DNA from: CAYWMP01 sp964459445
Lineage (GTDB): Bacteria > Desulfobacterota > DSM-4660 > Desulfatiglandales > HGW-15
Assembly: GCA_964459445.1 (NCBI GenBank)
Contig: CAYWMP010000049.1
Coordinates: forward strand, 1 to 33,875
Length of the DNA stretch: 33,875 bases
Direction: 5' to 3'
Shown here: in pieces, positions 1-8,199 of the stretch
Layout of the letters: every line of letters begins with the position of its first letter
Position numbering within the stretch: the first letter of the stretch is position 1
The notes under the pieces: model-generated
Told to the model about the DNA's origin: nothing
Databases searched by the model: none
What the model saw: the letters and a program-made list of their open reading frames with translations, nothing else
Program-made: the position numbers and the translations under genes

Positions 1-152
1 TCGAAATCCGAAATCCGAAACAATATCAAAATCCGAATGTTCCAAATTCAAAACAAATGCGCCCAAGCACCTTCATTTTGATGTGTTTTGAGAATTTGAA
101 TTTATGTCATTCGAATTTGTTTAGAATTTCGATATTCGAATTTCGGATTTCC
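1..152. repeat. AT-rich imperfect inverted-repeat element
   Basis: The first 55 bases are built from short units such as gaaatccgaaa and caaattcaaaac. The reverse complement of roughly 86-152 gives nearly the same series (gaaatccgaaattcgaa, then caaattcaaattctcaaaac). The two arms could fold into a long imperfect hairpin. Reading through it produces FRISIFEFRIS-like peptides, which I recognise as typical spurious translations of this kind of intergenic repeat. The left end may extend beyond the window. The rest of 153-251 shows no gene; the methyltransferase gene begins just after it. Confidence 0.6.
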
Positions 153-251
153 CCGTCTCTGATAAGTGGATTAAATATAACTATTTTTACGACATTTCAT
201 TTTGCCAATTTGGAATACAGAATTTATGAGACGGGGCACTAGATCTTGCCT

Positions 252-983
252 ATGGATCAACGAGAATACGAAATGATGTTCGTCGCAAAAGACTCACATT
301 GGTGGTTTCAGGGGATGTCTGCCATATCGTTTAAGCTCATTAATGCTTTCTACCGGACTGGCGCCAATCTACGGATTCTAGATGCTGGTTGTGGCACCGG
401 GTCTGGTATAACTCATCTCTCGGCCTTTGGGACCGTTACGGGTCTGGATATCTCCGCTCATGCGATTCGCTTTTGTCGCAGTCAATATTCCGTGCCAAGC
501 ATCCTTGCGCCTGTTATGGAACTGCCTTTTCAAAACGATTCGTTTGATCTCGTCGCATCCTATGATGTTCTGTATTTCAAAAATATCGACGATAGAAAAG
601 CTCTACAAGAATCTGCGCGAGTCCTTATGCCCGGCGGCAGGATCATTGTGAGGGTACCTGCATTTGATTGGCTAAGAGGGATTCATGATGAGAAGGTCTC
701 AACACGGCACCGTTACTCTTTGCAGGAGCTATCAAGGAAACTGCAGGAGAGCGGGATGTATCCGGAGTTCATTAGCTACGTCAATTGCCTATTGTTCCCC
801 TTCATCTTGATGAAACGAAGGCTCGAGAAATGGCTTCCATCTCAGGATGTGTCGGATCTCGCCATTGATCTCGGACCTTTTAATAAGATACTCAAGCTCT
901 GTTTGGTTCTGGAATCCCGCCTCTTAACGAGGGTAACCTTTCCTTTCGGTGTCTCGTTAATAGCTGTTGGAAGAAAACCTTAA
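252..983 (+). CDS. Class I SAM-dependent methyltransferase
   Basis: About 243 residues with the layout of a class I SAM-dependent methyltransferase. The N-terminus carries a D-S-H-W-W-F stretch (residues 14-19), common in methyltransferases of surface-polysaccharide loci. Motif I, LDAGCGTG, lies at about 43-50, and the PFQNDSFDLV segment matches the region around motif II. The acceptor cannot be read from the sequence; a sugar, lipid or small metabolite are all possible. I chose the ATG at 252 because the family usually begins M-D-x-x-E-Y-E; a TTG two codons earlier (246) is also open. It is the first of three plus-strand genes, 24 bp before a GT2 gene, so co-transcription is likely. No strong ribosome-binding site is visible. 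Confidence 0.8.
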   Translation: MDQREYEMMFVAKDSHWWFQGMSAISFKLINAFYRTGANLRILDAGCGTGSGITHLSAFGTVTGLDISAHAIRFCRSQYSVPSILAPVMELPFQNDSFDLVASYDVLYFKNIDDRKALQESARVLMPGGRIIVRVPAFDWLRGIHDEKVSTRHRYSLQELSRKLQESGMYPEFISYVNCLLFPFILMKRRLEKWLPSQDVSDLAIDLGPFNKILKLCLVLESRLLTRVTFPFGVSLIAVGRKP

Positions 984-1007
984 TCGGAGGCATACCAAGA
1001 GAACTGA

Positions 1008-1757
1008 ATGAAAAAGCTACCAAGCATTACGGCATTCTTTCCGGCCTACAATGATGCAGGAACTATTTCGAGCGTGGTCATTGCTGCCTTTATCACCCTT
1101 CCCAAGATAACAGATGAATTCGAAGTGATTGTTGTGAATGATGGCAGTCAGGACCACACTAGTGAGATTCTGAATGAACTCAAGAGACTATATCCAAAGC
1201 TTAGGGTAATCGACCACTCCAGGAATAAAGGCTATGGAGCTGCCCTCAGAACTGGTTTCGGCGAAGCCAAAATGCAATGGCTTTTCTACACAGATGGCGA
1301 CGCCCAATATGATCCCCGCGAAGTCGAAAACCTTGTTAGATTTGTTAAACCAAATACTGATGTCGTCAATGGTTATAAGGTTTCACGTTCGGATCCCCTC
1401 CATCGTATCCTCATTGGGAGGCTCTATCACCATTTTGTTCGCATAATGTTCGGATTTCATCTTCGTGACGTTGATTGTGATTATCGACTAATCAAACGCA
1501 AGATTTTTGATGAAGTCCAGCTTGAATCCGTCTCAGGAACTATCTGTCTTGAGATGGTAAAGAAGTTTCAGGACTTGGGATATAAATTTGAAGAAGTTCC
1601 GGTCCGTCACTATCATCGTGCCTATGGAAAATCACAATTCTTCAATTTTCAAAGGCTTCTGAGGGTTGCTTTTGATCTCATTAGGCTATGGTGGGAAATG
1701 GTTGTTTTGAAAAAACACATGAGGCTTAAGCCCGGAAGGGAAAGGATATCGGATTGA
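1008..1757 (+). CDS. Family 2 glycosyltransferase, DPM1-like (polyprenyl-phosphate sugar synthase)
   Basis: A 249-residue GT-A fold glycosyltransferase. The N-terminus has the FPAYND start of the nucleotide-sugar domain, VNDGS at about 43-47, and the metal-binding segment DGDAQYDP at 96-103. There are no obvious C-terminal membrane helices, so this resembles the single-domain DPM1 type (dolichyl/polyprenyl-phosphate mannose synthase) rather than the membrane-anchored GtrB type. Such enzymes move a sugar from a nucleotide donor onto a polyprenyl phosphate at the cytoplasmic face. The product would be a plausible donor for the membrane GT-C proteins in this locus; that link and the sugar are inference. 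It lies 24 bp after the methyltransferase and 24 bp before the YfhO gene. Confidence 0.82.
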   Translation: MKKLPSITAFFPAYNDAGTISSVVIAAFITLPKITDEFEVIVVNDGSQDHTSEILNELKRLYPKLRVIDHSRNKGYGAALRTGFGEAKMQWLFYTDGDAQYDPREVENLVRFVKPNTDVVNGYKVSRSDPLHRILIGRLYHHFVRIMFGFHLRDVDCDYRLIKRKIFDEVQLESVSGTICLEMVKKFQDLGYKFEEVPVRHYHRAYGKSQFFNFQRLLRVAFDLIRLWWEMVVLKKHMRLKPGRERISD

Positions 1758-1781
1758 ATCTAAGCAGCTTGGGGGTTTTTA

Positions 1782-4106
1782 TTGTATCCTCGATTTGACA
1801 AGAGAGACGGGCTGTTGTGTCTCCTTCTTATAGCCATCTGTCTCTTCCTATTCAAAGAGGTAATTCTTGGGGGGGACCTCCTGCTTGGAGATGATTTTAT
1901 TGCCTTCTATCTTGGCATGAAAGGGTTCCTTTACGAAGAACTCCAGATTCACGGATCTATTCCTTTTTGGAATCCCTATATCTTTGGCGGCATGCCGTTC
2001 TGGGCGCATTTTGAGTCTACAATTTTCTATCCTCTAGACTTCCTCTTTTGGTTTATCTCTCCGGAGAAAGCCTATGGATACACGATGTTCATCCATATCG
2101 GTCTCGCAGGCGTTTTCATGTATTTGCTTGCTAAGTCATTCGGCATATCACGCTCTGGAAGCTTTTTGGCCGCGTCAATTTTCATGGGAAACGGTTTCAT
2201 CATGGCTCTGCTATACCTTGGGCACATGTGCCCCGTGCAAAGCTATATTTGGCTGCCGCTCGTGATCTATTTCGTAAACAGGGCAACGAAGTCCAAAACG
2301 CCTTGCTTTCATGCCATCCTGGCTGGAACGATCTGGGGCATTCAAATCTTGGCAGGAGCGCCCCAGGACGCATATTACACATTTTTTGCTTCCATTCTAT
2401 TTCTGGGGTGCGTTTCGATTGGGAATCACGGAGCGGGCGGGGCATTGTCAAGGTCCCTGAGGGTTGGGTTACTCCTATTCCTCGTAGGAACTGGGATCGC
2501 TGCTATACAGATTATTCCTGCCATGGAACTTGTCAATGAATCGGTTCGCTCCTCTCTTGATAACTATGAGATGGTAACTCAAGCATCCTACCCCTTAGAA
2601 GGAATTATTACTACGGTAATGCCGCACTTCTTTGGTAATTACACACAGGGCGATTACTGGGTAAATAACGTACCTTGGAGCATTCCACAACAAAGTCTCT
2701 ACGTGGGTCTGCTGCCTTTAATCTTGCTTCCCTTCCTCACCTTTAAACGTTCAAACAGCAAAGCTATCATATTATTCGCGGTTATCCTGGCGATTATCGC
2801 CATACTTTTGGCGTTCGGCAAACACACACCCTTATATAAATTCGCATATCAGGTTCCAGGCTTCGATAGGTTTAGAGCGCCAGCGAAAATAATCGTTCTT
2901 TGGGTATTTGCCTTGGGTTTGCTCGCAGGAAACGGCATGGACCATTTTTTGAACTGCACCCGGTCTTCCTTCCTTTACAGAATGGTGGCTCTGACTCTTG
3001 TTTTTATTTCGTTTGTTGCGTTGGATGGATTGTTTCACACGAATAGATCCATCATTTTGAAGTTCTTTTCACCCTTTATACTTGATGAGGCTATACCCCA
3101 AAAGATGTTAGCGGCTCAGAATCTGATACTTGTGCAATTCCACCGCTTCACTTTGTTTGGTCTTTTCTTCTTATCTTTCATCGCAGTTATGAAATCGGGA
3201 CTCCTCAACAGTAAGTTTGTAAAGGTATCCCTATTTGCCCTTATGCTGGTAGATCTAGGCTCATCGACCATGGGCTCAATAAGGCACAACGATAATATCT
3301 ATCGAGCTATGGAGGAAATGAAGCGTGGAGTCCATAGGAATTTGGTAGGAGATAACAGTCTTTATAGAGTAGGTAGTTTTCAGAACGGCTTTGGGCCTAA
3401 TTTCGAAATGTATCTCGGCTTGCAGACCGTTGGAGGATATACCGCTTTAATTCTGAGCCGCTATTACGATTACATCAACAAATATACGGAAAATGCGCTA
3501 CCGGAAAGCTGGGCCTATTTTTTCTATGGGCTCTCAGAAAGAAGAATTCTCATGGATATGCTGAATGTAAAGTATCATATTTCCCATGTCGATCGGAAGG
3601 TCGCTATGAGAGACACCTATTTACCGCGGGCATTCATCGTTCCTAGTTTCAAAACCTTAAGTAAATACGAAATCTTGAATTTTCTAACCAATCCTGAATT
3701 CGATCCAGCAAAGGTAGTGCTGCTTGAAACGGAGAATTCTCACCCTGTGTCCACCCAGGCGTCCCACCCAATTCAAGAATCAAAGAGCCAAGTGAAGATC
3801 GTCTCCTATAGACCGGATGAAATTGTGATTGAGACTGAATCAAATGATGCCGGGTATCTTTTCTTGAGCGAGATCTTCTACCCTGGTTGGAAGGCTTTTG
3901 TGGATGACCACCCCAGGAGAGTTTTTAGGGGAAATTACCTCTTTCGAATCATCGAGATTCCACGGGGAGAACACACAGTGCGTATACTGTTTGATCCCGT
4001 GTCCATCAAGATCGGCATAGGATTGACTATTCTCACACTTTTCATGGTAATAATCACCTTTGTACATAGGTATGGAAAAGGATTTCATTTTCTGAGGCAA
4101 CGCTGA
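1782..4106 (+). CDS. YfhO-family polytopic membrane glycosyltransferase (GT-C type), copy 1
   Basis: 774 residues with many hydrophobic segments and a short soluble C-terminal domain. The N-terminal loop after the first helix has acidic residues D37 and D38, followed by HGSIPFWNPYIFGG, typical of YfhO-family proteins. The C-terminal part from about residue 691 contains SEIFYPGWKAFVDD and RGNYLF. YfhO of Bacillus works with a GT2 and GtrA-type partner to put sugars on lipoteichoic acid outside the cell; here the acceptor is unknown. The start is a TTG, chosen because the first hydrophobic segment follows at once. It is the last plus-strand gene of its run and meets its paralogue (4205-6493) tail to tail with 98 bp between stops. 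No clear terminator is visible there. Confidence 0.82.
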   Translation: MYPRFDKRDGLLCLLLIAICLFLFKEVILGGDLLLGDDFIAFYLGMKGFLYEELQIHGSIPFWNPYIFGGMPFWAHFESTIFYPLDFLFWFISPEKAYGYTMFIHIGLAGVFMYLLAKSFGISRSGSFLAASIFMGNGFIMALLYLGHMCPVQSYIWLPLVIYFVNRATKSKTPCFHAILAGTIWGIQILAGAPQDAYYTFFASILFLGCVSIGNHGAGGALSRSLRVGLLLFLVGTGIAAIQIIPAMELVNESVRSSLDNYEMVTQASYPLEGIITTVMPHFFGNYTQGDYWVNNVPWSIPQQSLYVGLLPLILLPFLTFKRSNSKAIILFAVILAIIAILLAFGKHTPLYKFAYQVPGFDRFRAPAKIIVLWVFALGLLAGNGMDHFLNCTRSSFLYRMVALTLVFISFVALDGLFHTNRSIILKFFSPFILDEAIPQKMLAAQNLILVQFHRFTLFGLFFLSFIAVMKSGLLNSKFVKVSLFALMLVDLGSSTMGSIRHNDNIYRAMEEMKRGVHRNLVGDNSLYRVGSFQNGFGPNFEMYLGLQTVGGYTALILSRYYDYINKYTENALPESWAYFFYGLSERRILMDMLNVKYHISHVDRKVAMRDTYLPRAFIVPSFKTLSKYEILNFLTNPEFDPAKVVLLETENSHPVSTQASHPIQESKSQVKIVSYRPDEIVIETESNDAGYLFLSEIFYPGWKAFVDDHPRRVFRGNYLFRIIEIPRGEHTVRILFDPVSIKIGIGLTILTLFMVIITFVHRYGKGFHFLRQR

Positions 4107-4204
4107 TCAAGGTCTCGCGTTGTTCCAGCCCCCCTGACTCTGCAAAAGCATAATTATGTAGAGGCATTACCCAATCGAAACCTTCACAAAACGCTCTATT
4201 TTGT

Positions 4205-6493
4205 TCAAGGTCTGCCTTTATCCTTCCGGAGAATGAACCAAATGGACGCAAATAGTGTCACTAAAGAGACGAAAAATCCGATACGAAAGGGCCAGGAGAT
4301 AAATCGTATGTGCACCTCGTGTTCACCTTTATTTAGCAGTATAACACAAAATAGATAATTGCCACGAATTACCGGAACACTTATGCTGTCAACAGTGGCC
4401 TGCCATCCCGGATAGAAGATCTCGCTTAGGACCAAGTATGCCGGCTTGTTTGTTGAAACGCGGAGTCGAATACTATCATCTTCATAGGCATCTACGTACC
4501 CGGAAGCTGATAACGTATTTCCTCCGATCGGGGGAAGGCTATCGTCCGGGCGCTCCAATACAACCATCTTTTTTGAATCAAATTTATCACTATTCATGAA
4601 ACCAAGTACTTCTTCGTACGGTTTGATAACAGCCTTTCCAACGACGTTCAGGTAACCCACACTATTTTCAATCTGCCATACATGATTATCAAGAACCAAA
4701 TGCTTGAAATTAAGCATTTTCAATAATTTCGCGTCGAAATTATTAATGCCGGTCAAATGGACGACATGGTCGTCCTGTTTCTGGTTTTGACTGCTTTGAA
4801 TATAATAGACATATCGCCTCGGTATAAGTGGATCATACCCAGAGATGGATGGGAACCCATAAAGCAAGCCATCGTTGGGCAAGAATAGATTGCTCTTTGT
4901 CAATACCCGACCATGATCGGGCGTTTTTGTCATGAGATTTGAGATTTCCTCCTTATCTGCCGGCCTGGTATATTCATGGGGCCTTATGAATTGCGCATCG
5001 AAGAGATATAGGTCAAAAACCAGTGTAACCGATAGAGCAATTTTGAATGCCCTAGCCTTCAACCACCCCTGCCTTTTTGATAAAATCATTAACATTGAAC
5101 AGAAAAAAAGCAGCGCGCTCCTGTCAATCGAACTGCTGATGCGGCTATAAAGAACATCCATATTGGCGTGCGTTACAGGACCTTCTGCCAGATTCTTGAA
5201 AAGCTGAAAAAAGAATTGAAAAGGGAAAAAAACTCGAACAACCACGAAGCTCAGCAATATCCCTCCAGCAACAAAAACGAAACCCCAAAAAACCCTGTGA
5301 GGTCGTCCTTCTTTCTCCAGAGAGTGAACTCCCATCCCAGCCAGGACCGAAAGTCCGAATACATATAAGAAAAGGATCTGTGCGGGTATGCGAAATCGAT
5401 CAAAGCCGGGCAATTTGTATATGAGAGGATAGACAGGATTATGCTTTCCCAACGATAAGAAAAGGGAAATAACGATTAGAAGAATGAAGAAGAGCTTCAT
5501 TTTCTTGTGTTCATTTTCCCTTGACTTCACGAAAACAAGCAATAGGGGAAGAATGCCGACATAGCCGCAGCTTTCCCAGAAATGCCAGAACTCCGCACTT
5601 CGCCAGTAACTCCAATCGACGGGATTTCCAAAGACATCAGGGATCAGAAAGGCAAGCATCTCCTTTGGGTTCAGGGAATCGTATGTGGCAAATGCATAAC
5701 TGACGCCTCCCGTTCTAGTCGAATACCGCGTGAATTCCAAAGTTGGCAAAAGTTGTATTGCGGCAAGAGAAAAACCAACGCCTACGATTATGGCTACGCC
5801 CAAGCCTAGTCGCGTAGCCTCCCTGTAGGAACGGTCTTTGAGGAGTGCCGTGCCATGAAAAGTGCAAAATGCAAGGATGCCCAAAATCGTGTAAAAAGCG
5901 ATCTGTGGGAATCCCCCCAAAATCTGGATCCCAAGGAAGACCCCTGTGATAACGGCATATTTCAAATGACCTATCCGAGTGAAACGATACAAATACAGCA
6001 TGATGAGAGGTATCCAGATATAATTCTGGATAAAGGAGAGATGACCTGCAAAGAGGTGTCCGATGAAATACCCATTGAAGGAAAAAACGAACGCTGATAT
6101 GAAGCCTCCTGTCTGCGACACCTTGAGGCTGCGCATGAATGCATACATAAAAATGCTACCCATAACGATGTGAAGCATGGTGGAATATGTATAAGCATCA
6201 TCCGGAGGAATCAGATAATAGAGGAACCCTAGAGGATAAAACATTGAGGCCTGCATGTTCGCGATGAAGGGCGTCCCGGAGAAGATGTAAGGATTCCAAA
6301 ATGGAATTGATCCATGGGATCGTACATGTTCGAACAAAAACAACTTCCAAGGATAGAACTGCGAAACAATGTCCTTGCCAAACAGGGATTTCCCGGTAAT
6401 CAGGATTTGTCCGAATAAAGTCAATGTAAATAGTATGAGAATGCACAAGAAAAATGCTTCATGGAAGAGTGTAGTTGCTTTCACTTTTTTCAT
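4205..6493 (-). CDS. YfhO-family polytopic membrane glycosyltransferase (GT-C type), copy 2
   Basis: About 762 residues, a paralogue of the YfhO protein on the opposite strand. Both share HGSIPFWNPYIF near the N-terminus, many membrane segments and a C-terminal domain (from about 685) with LSEIFYPGW and RGNYLF. The first-loop acidic residue D41 is in the position expected for the catalytic aspartate of GT-C enzymes. I chose the ATG at 6493; a GTG at 6526 overlaps the upstream stop by one base and has AAAAGGG before it, so an 11-residue longer protein is possible. Longer reading-frame extensions run into the upstream gene and are unlikely. It ends the long minus-strand glycosyltransferase run. 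The likely substrate is a polyprenyl-phosphate sugar, by family analogy. Confidence 0.82.
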   Translation of the reverse strand: MKKVKATTLFHEAFFLCILILFTLTLFGQILITGKSLFGKDIVSQFYPWKLFLFEHVRSHGSIPFWNPYIFSGTPFIANMQASMFYPLGFLYYLIPPDDAYTYSTMLHIVMGSIFMYAFMRSLKVSQTGGFISAFVFSFNGYFIGHLFAGHLSFIQNYIWIPLIMLYLYRFTRIGHLKYAVITGVFLGIQILGGFPQIAFYTILGILAFCTFHGTALLKDRSYREATRLGLGVAIIVGVGFSLAAIQLLPTLEFTRYSTRTGGVSYAFATYDSLNPKEMLAFLIPDVFGNPVDWSYWRSAEFWHFWESCGYVGILPLLLVFVKSRENEHKKMKLFFILLIVISLFLSLGKHNPVYPLIYKLPGFDRFRIPAQILFLYVFGLSVLAGMGVHSLEKEGRPHRVFWGFVFVAGGILLSFVVVRVFFPFQFFFQLFKNLAEGPVTHANMDVLYSRISSSIDRSALLFFCSMLMILSKRQGWLKARAFKIALSVTLVFDLYLFDAQFIRPHEYTRPADKEEISNLMTKTPDHGRVLTKSNLFLPNDGLLYGFPSISGYDPLIPRRYVYYIQSSQNQKQDDHVVHLTGINNFDAKLLKMLNFKHLVLDNHVWQIENSVGYLNVVGKAVIKPYEEVLGFMNSDKFDSKKMVVLERPDDSLPPIGGNTLSASGYVDAYEDDSIRLRVSTNKPAYLVLSEIFYPGWQATVDSISVPVIRGNYLFCVILLNKGEHEVHIRFISWPFRIGFFVSLVTLFASIWFILRKDKGRP

Positions 6494-6525
6494 TTTGAAG
6501 GCAGTTCGGAAGCCGGCCCCTTTCA

Positions 6526-8172
6526 CTACCCTTTTGCACGATTTGAGACGGATCTTTTTAATCTCACCGCCCACCAGACGATGAACAATAGATTGGCCGT
6601 TGCATAAGGATAAACCCACGACCGGGCAGACGGTGAAACTAAAGGAAACGAGATAGGCCACCAGAAAGGTATCGTTCGATTGCCCATTATCCAAATCATT
6701 CCTGGCTTGAAGTCACCTAACACCCTCCATGGGACATCGGACCAGAGGTCGTAAGAAAAAATCAAGTGTTTGAACAACCACCAATTCCCTACAATATGTG
6801 AAAACAGTGGACTGAAGTTATTGAATGCAGTCTCGCTGTAGGTCCTCCTATAGGTGAAATCAGAAGGCTCTGGTTTGACAAGTTGGTTGATAACTTCGGT
6901 GCGAGCTCGGATGAATGAAAAAGGGTGTATGGTTACCCCGAGCAATTGAATAACAATGGAGAATATGATTAACAGGATTGTAACCCTACGGCGCAAGTTG
7001 GACTTCTTTTGCCATTGTTCAAAGAACGTACCCGCAGGCAAAATCATGAATGGGGTTATTGTAAGCAAGAAACGCGGCCCCCACGCCCAATCACCCGCCC
7101 ACAAACACCATAAAGCGTGCGGTAGTGTGATCAATATGATAATGCCCAGAAACAATAAAGCTTCCGGTTTCCTTTTCCGATAGAACTGCCAGGCCGACGC
7201 CAGGCCTAGAATCGCAACAGGTGAATAAAGGAAGAAACTCTTTCCAGGACTGGCGAATAGACCCCACATTCCAACATAAAGAGGTGTACTGAACCCGAGG
7301 GCTCCCCAACCCAGTTGGTAACCAAATTGCCAGAAACTACCGTATCTAATGACATTGTGCCATAGCTGAAAACCCACAAATGCCATGAGTGGGGGCATGA
7401 AATACAATAGGATATCAAGCCTGCTTGCTTTCGAACGACTCGCGATCATAGCATAAAATATGATCGGAGGCACAACAACAATCGATATCGCCTTTGTGAT
7501 GATCGCGAAACCCAAACATGCCCCTGATACTGCCAGCCAGTATTTAGAATACGATTTCACATAACTTACGGCAGCGAAAACACTTCCCAATATGGCAACA
7601 TTCAGCGTGGTGTCTGAACTTAAAGATTTAGCGTATGGCCAAACCATTGTTCCAAGCCCATAAAGTAAGCTAAGAAGAATTGACGAGCGTTCCGAATAAC
7701 CGAGTCGACGGCCCATACAAAACACGATAACGCAACCGATAGCAGATATAATTGAAGGGCAAAGAAAAAGAAGAACTAACTCAGAAATGCGATTTGCATC
7801 AGATTCTGAAACAGTCCCCTTTTCGTAAGGATAAGGCCCCCAAACCAGGTGATGTAAAAGGTAAAAGGGAACTTCTACCAACGACTGGCCAAGTCCCCAT
7901 TTATAGTAAAACCGGCCATCAGTCCCCTTGTGATAATAGTCCTCATGGTGCTTTTCATCCGGGAGAGTATCTGAATGAAATCCGATCTGCCCGTTTTCGA
8001 CGATCTGCTTTGCCACCTTTAGCATGGAACCTTCATCCCCTGTCTTAAACCATCCTGCGTTTGTTAGATAGTAGAATGAGAGGAAAAGCATAAATAGGCA
8101 TAGCGCCGGCCGCTGAAGTAATTTTACCAGTCCTGAGAGGCTGCCTATCTTATGAGTCCGTTTTTTCTCCAT
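6526..8172 (-). CDS. GT39/ArnT-like membrane glycosyltransferase
   Basis: 548 residues. One hydrophobic helix is followed by the loop KTGDEGSML (about 44-51), whose Asp-Glu pair (D46, E47) sits where GT-C enzymes of the PMT/ArnT/GT39 type keep their catalytic acid. Many further membrane segments follow, and the protein ends in a short basic tail. These enzymes transfer a sugar from a polyprenyl-phosphate donor to a lipid or protein outside the membrane. The exact family cannot be fixed by eye; PMT_2 or another GT-C group would fit. It lies 27 bp after the DUF2723-TPR gene, and its stop sits next to the YfhO copy 2 start, so the three genes probably form one transcript. Confidence 0.72.
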   Translation of the reverse strand: MEKKRTHKIGSLSGLVKLLQRPALCLFMLFLSFYYLTNAGWFKTGDEGSMLKVAKQIVENGQIGFHSDTLPDEKHHEDYYHKGTDGRFYYKWGLGQSLVEVPFYLLHHLVWGPYPYEKGTVSESDANRISELVLLFLCPSIISAIGCVIVFCMGRRLGYSERSSILLSLLYGLGTMVWPYAKSLSSDTTLNVAILGSVFAAVSYVKSYSKYWLAVSGACLGFAIITKAISIVVVPPIIFYAMIASRSKASRLDILLYFMPPLMAFVGFQLWHNVIRYGSFWQFGYQLGWGALGFSTPLYVGMWGLFASPGKSFFLYSPVAILGLASAWQFYRKRKPEALLFLGIIILITLPHALWCLWAGDWAWGPRFLLTITPFMILPAGTFFEQWQKKSNLRRRVTILLIIFSIVIQLLGVTIHPFSFIRARTEVINQLVKPEPSDFTYRRTYSETAFNNFSPLFSHIVGNWWLFKHLIFSYDLWSDVPWRVLGDFKPGMIWIMGNRTIPFWWPISFPLVSPSARSWVYPYATANLLFIVWWAVRLKRSVSNRAKG

Positions 8173-8199
8173 ACGGTAATGAAGTCAACTAGATAAAGA

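Noticed and set aside
57..242. 61-codon plus-strand frame with FRISIFEFRIS
   Set aside because: It lies inside the AT-rich repeat, and this peptide pattern is what that repeat produces in translation; no ribosome-binding site is seen.
4107..4204. Possible terminator between the two convergent YfhO genes
   Set aside because: No stem followed by a T run is visible on either strand in this 98-bp gap.
6494..6694. N-terminal extension of YfhO copy 2 by 67 codons
   Set aside because: It overlaps the preceding glycosyltransferase gene by about 170 bases, and YfhO similarity begins only after the ATG at 6493.
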